Part shown: in pieces, positions 7,939 through 15,046 of the stretch
How positions within the stretch are numbered: the first letter of the stretch is position 1
How the letters are laid out: every line of letters begins with the position of its first letter
Origin: a bacterium
GTDB taxonomy: Bacteria; Bdellovibrionota_C; UBA2361; SZUA-149; JAEUWB01
Assembly: GCA_016786595.1 (NCBI GenBank)
Contig: JAEUWB010000007.1
Coordinates: 1 to 32,198 of the forward strand
Direction of reading: 5' to 3'
Length of the DNA: 32,198 bases
Position numbers and translations under genes: made by a program
The notes under the pieces: model-generated
Database searches by the model: none
What the model was told of the DNA's origin: nothing
Seen by the model: only the letters and a program-made list of their open reading frames with translations

Positions 7939-8339
7939 GTAAATTATCGATAGAGCCAAACGTCTAGGGTCGGCTATAGCTTGACCTCGCACTTCTATCT
8001 ATTTGATATATTTGGGTTTTATCCTAGTTTATTTTTAATAACTGATATTTTTGTTTTTTGAATCTCATTTTAAGCTAAACTATTCAAAATAGTAGGGCAA
8101 TTATATCTGCCCATGGCTAAAAAAGTCTTAAACGTACAGACCGGTACTGCCGATTGTACGGAAGTGAAGCTTTTTGGCTCATAGCGTAAAGCAGCAGTTT
8201 AATTTAATATTTTATTGCGCGCTTGTAGAAGTTAAAATTTTGGTACGGGTGGGTTGTAGTTTGGCTCTTTTCCCGTTTTGAAACACAGAGTGAAGAGCGA
8301 ATTTAGATTATCGTGGTTTTGCTGAGGAGCAATTAGGTT
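7939..8339 (+). promoter_or_regulatory. Long leader upstream of cpaB with stacked hairpins
   Basis: This 401-bp region carries no convincing gene. TTGAAT at 8058-8063 and TATTCA at 8081-8086, 17 bases apart, are a weak promoter candidate. If used, the transcript would begin near a GGGCA/TGCCC stem (8095-8112). It would then reach a second, better stem: CGTACA (8133-8138) with TGTACG (8155-8160), an internal loop, and an inner CGG/CCG pair around a TACTG loop (8142-8152). About 180 bases of leader remain before the cpaB ribosome binding site (GAGGAG near 8322). This could be a cis-acting RNA controlling the pilus operon. It does not match the c-di-GMP-I riboswitch consensus as I know it. Confidence 0.35.
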
Positions 8340-9272
8340 ATGGCAACTCGTTTTGGTGCACCAAGTCCTGCGAAGGCATATGCGACAAAGGTCCGTTGGA
8401 TTATTGGCAGCCTGTCAGCGACAATATTGATTCTTGTTGCGGTGATATTAATCATCGCCAATCAAACTGCGGATACGCCCCCTGATGCAAATCCGAGTAC
8501 AACGATTTCAGATCCTGGCGTTGCTAACGCCAGCACTCAGGCGCAACCAGCTGTTGAAGTCCTAGTTGCAAATCAACGTATTGAAATTGGCTCACCCTTG
8601 ATGCCGCACATGTTCATCTCACAGGCTGTGCCACTTGACCGCCAGCCAGCAGGGGCAATTCCTGCAGCACAAAAAGATGCGCTGGTGGGGAAGTATGCCA
8701 AGAACTTGATCAATGCAAATTTACCACTCTTGCAAGACGACATCTCTGATCAAAAGCCCTTAACTTCCGTAATTGATGCGATTCCACCGGGATTTCGTGC
8801 TGTAACAATTCAAGTCGATGCGCGTTCAGCTGTTGAAGGTTGGGCACAACCAAATTCACGTGTGGACGTGCTCTGGACCTACAAAGACAAAGACGGCGAA
8901 CAGCGCGTTGCTACAATCGTCCACTTTTCGAAAGTATTGTCCGTTGGTGGTGCAACGGCAAACGATCCAAATGCTCAAAAAGGCGGCGCTTCTACAGTGA
9001 CACTATTAGTATCTGAAACAGATGCTAAAAAAATTGAACTGGCGCGTAATCTCGGTTCATTGAGTCTATCTCTTGTGGGCGGGAGTGAAACTGGCAAGGT
9101 TACCTCTGATCCGGATCCAATCGACATTACCCAGATTGTGCCACGTGGCCCAGAAGTTGCGGCTGAAGAACCAGATGCAGATGGCGTGATGTATGCAACT
9201 GACCCAGCCACAGGTAAGCAAATCAAGTTTATTCTCCAAGGCAAACAGTGGAAACGTGATCCGAATTTTTAA
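8340..9272 (+). CDS. cpaB: CpaB/RcpC pilus assembly protein
   Basis: This 310-residue Tad assembly protein acts in the periplasm next to the secretin. One membrane helix at about residues 20-43 anchors it. A SAF domain follows (VEVLVANQRIEIGSPL and the later VGKYAKNLI, about residues 72-140), then the RcpC/CpaB region (GFRAVTIQVDARSAVEGW, RVDVLWTY, and VTLLVSETDAKKIELA near 225-240). The ATG start has GAGGAG upstream and gives the expected N-terminal helix. CpaB normally works with the outer-membrane secretin CpaC/RcpA, but no such gene lies in this window. Confidence 0.9.
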   Translation: MATRFGAPSPAKAYATKVRWIIGSLSATILILVAVILIIANQTADTPPDANPSTTISDPGVANASTQAQPAVEVLVANQRIEIGSPLMPHMFISQAVPLDRQPAGAIPAAQKDALVGKYAKNLINANLPLLQDDISDQKPLTSVIDAIPPGFRAVTIQVDARSAVEGWAQPNSRVDVLWTYKDKDGEQRVATIVHFSKVLSVGGATANDPNAQKGGASTVTLLVSETDAKKIELARNLGSLSLSLVGGSETGKVTSDPDPIDITQIVPRGPEVAAEEPDADGVMYATDPATGKQIKFILQGKQWKRDPNF

Positions 9273-9319
9273 ATAGTTAACGACGTGTTTTCCAAACAAG
9301 GTTTTAGGAAGGTTTATTT

Positions 9320-10780
9320 ATGAGCAAGCAAAATGACAGGGACGCGTTAATCGATCTGTTTTCAACTCGTGCCCGTTCAAGCGGAACTGAGCAACCACAG
9401 CAAGAAACGCAAAAACCAAATTCTCCAGCTACTGAAGTGCGTCGTGTGCGTGTCGGTAGTACGCATCGTGGGGGGACACTTAAAGCCTCACTCTCCCCAG
9501 TGGCAAGCTCGATTCTACGCGAAGCACGAAGAGAAATCTCTGCGGATGATACTGTCGTTGAAAATCAAGAAATCGGGGAAGACACAATCGCCCGAGCAGT
9601 TGATAAAGTTTGTTCACAGCGCGGGCATGTGATCGATGACTTGGTGCGTGCGGAAATTATTGTGCACTTGAAGCGCGATCTCCTGGGTTGGGGTGTGCTC
9701 CAGTCGTTGATTGATAATCCTGAGATTACTGATATCCACTGCTATAACTATCAAACTGTTGTGGTGCAGCGCGGTAAGGCCTGCGAAACTACAGGACTAC
9801 ACTGGCCGAGCCACGAATCATATTGCTCATTTATCGACCGCGTTTTGTTGCGCTTAGGTAAGAGCGTTTCTACCCAGCAACATACAGTTGACGCATCGTT
9901 CCCTGATGGCAAGCGTATCTGCGTAGTGCATGAAAGCGTTTGTAGTACGGGCGGTCCAATTTTAACAATGCGCGTACCACGTGTTCCAGAAACTACCTTA
10001 GAGAGTCTGGTTGCCTATCAGGTTGCTCCGCCGTTAATTGTAAACTATTTGGCTGCGCTCGTGCGTGCTTGCGAATTTACCTTTATGTTTGCTGGCGAAA
10101 CTGGCACTGGTAAAACAACGATCATGCGTTGTCTGGGCACGCAGTTTAAGCCTGATGAGTCTGTAATTGGGGTTGAAGATACTCCAGAATTAAATTTCAG
10201 ACACCCTTACTACCGCGGACTTGTCTCACGTACGGCTAATACGGAAGGTGTCGGAGAAGTTTCACTTTCAGAACATATTAAAACTACCTTGCGTCTTTGC
10301 CCATCGCGCGTGCTTTTGGGTGAAATGCGTACTCCTGAAGCTGCCGAGGCTTTTCTTGAGGCTGCGCAAACAGGTCACTGCGGAATGTCAACGGTGCATG
10401 CGCGAAATGCACGTGAAACACTGACACGACTAGAAAGTTTGCTTGGCCGTGCACAACGCGGGGTATCGATGGATATCATCCGTCAACAGATTGCCCTAGC
10501 GGTGGATGTCGTCTGTTGGATGACACGTGAAAAATCTTCGGGACGTGTGCGTCTTGCTGAAGTGATTGAGGTTGGACATTTTGTTGAAGGCAGTATTCAA
10601 GTCCGTCCGATGTTTAAGCTTGTCGAGGAAGGCGAAAATCCTAAGTGGCAAGTGCAATCATGGGCGAGTAACTATGATCACGTGCTTGAGCGTAACGGTA
10701 TTTTCTTGGGCGATGCTCCAGAATTTTTATCGTTTTCACAGGCTCATGGCGGGTTCAACGAGGTTGCTGCAACACGATAG
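9320..10780 (+). CDS. tadA: TadA/CpaF secretion-type ATPase
   Basis: This is the hexameric motor ATPase of the Tad pilus. Over 486 residues, the N-terminal 85 are low-complexity. The N-terminal ATPase subdomain follows, then the catalytic core: Walker A GETGTGKTT at 259-267 with K265, the Asp box around GVEDTPEL, and the Walker B/His box region LLGEMRTPEAAEAFLEA followed by GHCGMSTVHA. These motifs mark the CpaF/TadA branch of type II/IV secretion ATPases. It should extend, and possibly retract, the Flp pilus by acting on TadB and TadC at the inner membrane. It is the only recognisable secretion ATPase in the whole Tad-T3SS array. Confidence 0.95.
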   Translation: MSKQNDRDALIDLFSTRARSSGTEQPQQETQKPNSPATEVRRVRVGSTHRGGTLKASLSPVASSILREARREISADDTVVENQEIGEDTIARAVDKVCSQRGHVIDDLVRAEIIVHLKRDLLGWGVLQSLIDNPEITDIHCYNYQTVVVQRGKACETTGLHWPSHESYCSFIDRVLLRLGKSVSTQQHTVDASFPDGKRICVVHESVCSTGGPILTMRVPRVPETTLESLVAYQVAPPLIVNYLAALVRACEFTFMFAGETGTGKTTIMRCLGTQFKPDESVIGVEDTPELNFRHPYYRGLVSRTANTEGVGEVSLSEHIKTTLRLCPSRVLLGEMRTPEAAEAFLEAAQTGHCGMSTVHARNARETLTRLESLLGRAQRGVSMDIIRQQIALAVDVVCWMTREKSSGRVRLAEVIEVGHFVEGSIQVRPMFKLVEEGENPKWQVQSWASNYDHVLERNGIFLGDAPEFLSFSQAHGGFNEVAATR

Positions 10781-10816
10781 TTGTTAGTTCAATTACTCTG
10801 AACATTCGGCGCGCGA

Positions 10817-10838
10817 TCTGGCGTAAGTAGTCGCCAGA
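10817..10838 (+). promoter_or_regulatory. Hairpin in the tadA-tadB spacer
   Basis: In the 140-bp gap between tadA and tadB, TCTGGCG (10817-10823) pairs perfectly with CGCCAGA (10832-10838) around an 8-base loop. No T run follows, so it is not an intrinsic terminator. It may be an mRNA processing or stabilising element or a protein site. The spacer is the longest gap inside the downstream run of Tad genes. Confidence 0.35.
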
Positions 10839-10920
10839 CAGTGGAGCCAGTCGAAGTTTGACATGGGAATTAGGTAGTAGCGCAGAATGAATGTTGCTCA
10901 TTGAGAAAGGCGGTTGAGAA

Positions 10921-11925
10921 ATGGATTTAAAGATTGTAATCATAGCTCTGCTAGCAGTCTCGGCATTAATTGGCGTGCTGCTTGTGATCTTAAGCGTCTC
11001 TGCAAAAAAGTCACGTGGTGGTTCAGGTGGAAGTCTTGCGATTTCTGAGTCATTAAGAACACTTGTTGCCTCCCAACGCGAAGCACAGCGAGAGGGGAAG
11101 GATCCCCAAGGCAAAAAAAACTTAGCAATTGCTGCAGCAGCTGACGGACCCGAAACAAAACGCAGCGCCCTGGGATCATCGGCAAATAGCTTAGAGAAGC
11201 GCTTACTCTACGGACGCTGGATTATTACTCCGCTGCAATTTAGGGCAATTCAAGTTGCGCTCACCGTGGCATTGTTGGTGCCGGCAACAATGTATGCGGC
11301 CAAAACAGTGTGGATTACAGTGATCATTATCGTGCCTGCGCTGGTATCTTCTTTTTTAGATCGATCAATTAAAAAAGTATTTAATGCTTTTGATAAGGAT
11401 TACCCGGTTTTCTTAATGCAGCTTGTGAGTTTGCTCAAGACCGGAATGAGCGTGATGCCAGCAGTTGACGCGGCAGCCAAAGCTTTGCCTGAAGATTCAC
11501 TAGTGCGCCAGGAAGTAGCGCTATTACTTGAACGACTACGTTTGGGTATGACCGAAGAACAGGCGATTAATGCTTTTGGGGAGAAAGTTCCACATCCTGA
11601 GATTGAACTTTTTGTGCAGAGCTTATTGCTCAGCCGTCGTGTCGGTGGAACTCTTTCTGCGACTTTGGAACGACTCTCCAAACAAGTTCGTCGCCGTCAA
11701 CAATTTAGAGAAAAAGCGATTGCGGCTGTAGGTATGGAGCGCGGATCGCTACTAGCAATTGCCTTCATCATGACCTTGCTTTTAATTTATCTCTCTGTTT
11801 CTTCGCCGGAACTGATTCTGCCGGCGTTTAAACATAAGCTCGGTAGCGCAATTTTCCAAACTGGACTGTGTTTAGTGTTTTTAGGCTACTACTGGTCCAG
11901 AAAAGTAACGAATATTAAGGTTTAA
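10921..11925 (+). CDS. tadB: TadB inner-membrane platform protein
   Basis: This 334-residue protein has a type II secretion F (T2SSF) domain. It has an N-terminal membrane helix (residues 4-25), a central pair of hydrophobic segments (about 105-145), then the cytoplasmic T2SSF helical domain with VFLMQLVSLLKTGMSVMPAV and VGGTLSATLERLSKQVRRR. Two further hydrophobic segments close the C-terminus. With TadC it forms the membrane platform on which TadA acts. The ATG is preceded by GAGAAAGGCGG. The next gene starts 6 bp after the stop, so tadB and tadC are clearly co-translated. Confidence 0.92.
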   Translation: MDLKIVIIALLAVSALIGVLLVILSVSAKKSRGGSGGSLAISESLRTLVASQREAQREGKDPQGKKNLAIAAAADGPETKRSALGSSANSLEKRLLYGRWIITPLQFRAIQVALTVALLVPATMYAAKTVWITVIIIVPALVSSFLDRSIKKVFNAFDKDYPVFLMQLVSLLKTGMSVMPAVDAAAKALPEDSLVRQEVALLLERLRLGMTEEQAINAFGEKVPHPEIELFVQSLLLSRRVGGTLSATLERLSKQVRRRQQFREKAIAAVGMERGSLLAIAFIMTLLLIYLSVSSPELILPAFKHKLGSAIFQTGLCLVFLGYYWSRKVTNIKV

Positions 11926-11931
11926 GTTGAA

Positions 11932-12858
11932 ATGGATACAACGACAATAGTTGTAATATTAGCGAGTATCATGGGCATTGCCGGTTTGGGCACGATTGCT
12001 TATGTGACTTTTGCTGGAGCTGCGCAAAAGAAGAGTGATGTGCGTGGATTAATGGGTGGTCAAGCAGTTGCTGGACCTGGTGCTCGGCGTCTGGCCAATG
12101 AAGAGGCACTGGAAGCCCTTGCGGCTAAAGGTCCTACGCGGTCAAAAGGTAAAAATCAGCAAGACGATTTGCCGACCAAACTTTTTAAGGCTGGCTATTA
12201 TACTCCGGAAGATAAGCGTAAGTTTCACCTGCTGCGTATTATCTCTCCAATCGTTTTTCCAATTGTCACTACCGGAATAATGGCAGCGATTGGTGGCAAT
12301 GCATTAATGACTTCAATGGGCTTACTCTTGGGGCTTTTTTGTGGCTATATTTTACCACTCTCAATGCTTGACCGCAAAATCCGCTTACGTGCTGAAGATG
12401 TGATGTACTATTTGCCTTTGACGATCGAACAAGTTTCAATCGGTGTTAGTAGTTCACTCGACATTGGACCATGTATTGCGCATATCTTGCAAATGGCGCG
12501 CGAACGTAATTCTTATAACCCCGTGATCGAGATGTTCATTCACGTGGAAAAACTGATTCGTAGTGGTTTGAACCTTGAAGATGCCTTGAAAGAAGTTTCC
12601 GAGATTTACGGGCAGAACGAGCTCAAGCACGCGTTTATGTTTTTAGGCCAATGCGCTCGCCATGGTGGTGAAGTTTCTAGACAATTGCAAGAACTTGCTG
12701 ACGCTGTCATGGTGCAGCGCGAGGTTCAAGTTGAAGGACGTATTACAGCATTGCCGGTCAAAGCTACCTTGCCACTTGTGACAGTTTTTGCGGGATTCTT
12801 TGCCATGCTTTTTGCGGGGCTTGTAGTGCGTTTAATGACCGCCTTTGGTGGCAGTTAA
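11932..12858 (+). CDS. tadC: TadC inner-membrane platform protein
   Basis: This is a 308-residue T2SSF-family partner of TadB. Hydrophobic segments lie at residues 5-28, about 100-145 and 270-303. The T2SSF domain between them shows LPLTIEQVSIGVSSSLDIGPCIAHI and, nearer the C-terminus, CARHGGEVSRQLQELADAV and a VQVEGRI motif before the last helices. TadB and TadC usually occur as a pair, as here. The gene ends only 16 bp before the start chosen for sctV, so the last Tad gene and the first T3SS gene are very likely on one mRNA. Confidence 0.92.
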   Translation: MDTTTIVVILASIMGIAGLGTIAYVTFAGAAQKKSDVRGLMGGQAVAGPGARRLANEEALEALAAKGPTRSKGKNQQDDLPTKLFKAGYYTPEDKRKFHLLRIISPIVFPIVTTGIMAAIGGNALMTSMGLLLGLFCGYILPLSMLDRKIRLRAEDVMYYLPLTIEQVSIGVSSSLDIGPCIAHILQMARERNSYNPVIEMFIHVEKLIRSGLNLEDALKEVSEIYGQNELKHAFMFLGQCARHGGEVSRQLQELADAVMVQREVQVEGRITALPVKATLPLVTVFAGFFAMLFAGLVVRLMTAFGGS

Positions 12859-12874
12859 GAGCTGGGGAGGAAAT

Positions 12875-15046
12875 ATGCCTGCCCCAATCGGAGCTCGAAA
12901 GATCTTAAAAGAAAAAATTAATGCTGTCAGTTTTAGTGCTGACCCAACGCTGCCGCTCTTGCTACTAGGAGCGGTGATTACTTTATTTTTACTTTTACTC
13001 GTGCCGCTGCCGCGTTTCGTAATTGATCTATTAATTGTTGCCAATATTACTTTTACGCTCGCCAGTGCCTTGACTGCGCTGCTTGCTCGAGAAGTTAAAA
13101 TGCTTTTCTTATTTCCCACGATCGTGCTCGTGGCAACACTCTTTCGCTTGGCAATTACGGTAAGTTCGACGCGTTTAATTCTGCTGTATGGCGATCAGGG
13201 ACTTGGCGTTGCGGGTGATGTGATTCGGGTCTTGGGCACAAGTGTGGTGCGCGAAGATTTCCTTGTTGGTATTACAATGTTTGCAATTATTGCAATTGCC
13301 AACGCACTTGTGATCGCTCGCGGCGCGGCACGAGTTGCTGAAGTGCAGGCACGCTTTGTGCTCGATGCCTTGCCGGGGAAACAACTTGCAATTGATGCCG
13401 ATCTAAGAAGTGGATTGATCTCCAAGGAGGATGCATCAAGACGTCGACAAGCGCTGAATCAAGAATCGCAGTTTTATGGCTCGATGGATGGCAGTATGCG
13501 CTTTGTTCAAGGCGATGCGATTGCCACACTCGTGATTACTTTGCTCAATGCCTTTGGGGGCATGTTATTGGGGATGCAGCGCGGACTTAAATTTGATGAA
13601 GCGCTTAGTTCCTTTGGAATTCTAGCTGTAGGAGAAGGCCTTGTTAATATTTTACCAGCACTGTTAATGACTATCTCTACGGGATTTGTTGTTACGAAAA
13701 TCAGCGATCAGGAAGATCTAGTCCGGGAGGGGAGTGCAGAGCAGCACGTCTTTAAAGTTTTCGATAATCGCTCACTACAAATTTCTGGATTTGCAGCGGT
13801 TATTTTTGGGTTACTCCCAGGTGTTCCACTCGTGCCCTTTTTTATCGTTGGCTTGACGTTATTATTTATGTCATTTCGTGCTGAGCGGGGCAGCCGAAGC
13901 GCTCAGCAGTATGGGACAAACTCAATGTTAATCGTCCCGCCAGCCACTACTAAACTCTTAGGCACTGAAGAACAGGGAGTTTTAGCGCTGCCACAACTAG
14001 CGTTAATAGGACTTAAGCTTGCTACTCCTTTTGCTCAGACCATTGATCTCGATCGCTTACGTTCAGATTGGTCGGAGACGCGTTTGCGTGTTGCCCATGA
14101 GCTCGGATTGAATTTGCCGGAAGTGGTTGTAGAGATCGTCAATCAAACTCAAACTGATTATCAAATTGCGGTACGTGAAGTCGTAGCCGACCGCGGGATT
14201 TTACCAAAACAGGCCCATTTTGTTGTTGCGCCATTACGCTTGGCGGACTCTTTGGCGCTCGAGATTGTGCCTGGGCCGGGTACCTTTAATCTCCCGCAGC
14301 TTGGATTTTGGACTAGAACTGGAGCAGATGCCTGTCAGCGATCTGGCGCAAAGGTTTTAGCCAGTGAGGGATTTTTGGCGGAGCAAATTGCTGCGGTAAG
14401 TTTAAATTATATTGATGAGTTGCTGACCCTTGATTATGTGCAGAAGAACATTGAACAAGAGAAACTGCGTAGCCCTAAGATGATTGAGGAATTATTTCTC
14501 AACTCAACAGTCAAAATTGCTGAAGTTACTGAAGTCTTACGTGCCCTGGTGAAAGAGCGGGTTAGTATTCGCGATCTGGGACAGATCTTAGAAGCCTTTA
14601 CTGAGTTTGCAACACGCCATGACCGCCAAGAGTTAGGGTCGGAATATCTGTTTGCTGTAGTTGAGTTTATCCGTAAACGTTGCGCGCGGTCGATTGTTTC
14701 ACCGCTCGTTAGTCAAGATGCAACACTACGTGCGTTTGTCTTAGCGCCGGAAGTTGAGGCTGAATTTCGCTCTGCCAAATTGCCAGGAGAAAGCCTGCCT
14801 GCGCTTGATCCGAGTGCCGCATTGAAATTGCGCAGGATTGCCGACGAGTTATTTGGCCCACCGTTACAAAGCGGAGCGTTGCCACTCGTGATTATTACTG
14901 CGCCTGACATCAGACGCCCAGTCTATGAATTTTTCCGTTCACAATTTCCAGGATCTGACACCTTTAGTGCAGTTTCGGAAGATGAGATTAGTTCCAGTAA
15001 CCGTTTAGAAATAATCGGTTCATTAAGTATCGGTGATGAGTTATGA
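12875..15046 (+). CDS. sctV: SctV, T3SS export gate protein (FlhA/FHIPEP family)
   Basis: This is the largest export apparatus membrane protein. Residues 1-320 hold the transmembrane part with family-conserved stretches: LFRLAITVSSTRLIL, ARGAARVAEVQARFVLDA followed by PGKQLAIDADLRSGLI, and FYGSMDGSMRFVQGDAIA. VGEGLVNILPALLMTISTG lies further on. The rest, about residues 340-723, is the cytoplasmic domain that forms the nonameric ring. The length of 723 is normal. The frame can be extended to a TTG at 12845 overlapping tadC, but the ATG at 12875 has GGGGAGG just upstream and is preferred. It is placed first in the T3SS row and immediately after tadC. The 3' end overlaps the next gene by 4 bp (ATGA). 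Confidence 0.95.
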   Translation: MPAPIGARKILKEKINAVSFSADPTLPLLLLGAVITLFLLLLVPLPRFVIDLLIVANITFTLASALTALLAREVKMLFLFPTIVLVATLFRLAITVSSTRLILLYGDQGLGVAGDVIRVLGTSVVREDFLVGITMFAIIAIANALVIARGAARVAEVQARFVLDALPGKQLAIDADLRSGLISKEDASRRRQALNQESQFYGSMDGSMRFVQGDAIATLVITLLNAFGGMLLGMQRGLKFDEALSSFGILAVGEGLVNILPALLMTISTGFVVTKISDQEDLVREGSAEQHVFKVFDNRSLQISGFAAVIFGLLPGVPLVPFFIVGLTLLFMSFRAERGSRSAQQYGTNSMLIVPPATTKLLGTEEQGVLALPQLALIGLKLATPFAQTIDLDRLRSDWSETRLRVAHELGLNLPEVVVEIVNQTQTDYQIAVREVVADRGILPKQAHFVVAPLRLADSLALEIVPGPGTFNLPQLGFWTRTGADACQRSGAKVLASEGFLAEQIAAVSLNYIDELLTLDYVQKNIEQEKLRSPKMIEELFLNSTVKIAEVTEVLRALVKERVSIRDLGQILEAFTEFATRHDRQELGSEYLFAVVEFIRKRCARSIVSPLVSQDATLRAFVLAPEVEAEFRSAKLPGESLPALDPSAALKLRRIADELFGPPLQSGALPLVIITAPDIRRPVYEFFRSQFPGSDTFSAVSEDEISSSNRLEIIGSLSIGDEL

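Noticed and set aside
8113-8184. 23-codon frame starting MAKKVLN in the cpaB leader
   Set aside because: There is no ribosome binding site, and it overlaps the hairpin region; more likely part of a structured leader than a gene, although a leader peptide cannot be excluded.
12845-12874. Upstream TTG extension of sctV overlapping tadC
   Set aside because: The ATG at 12875 has a near-ideal GGGGAGG site; the extension adds ten non-conserved residues.
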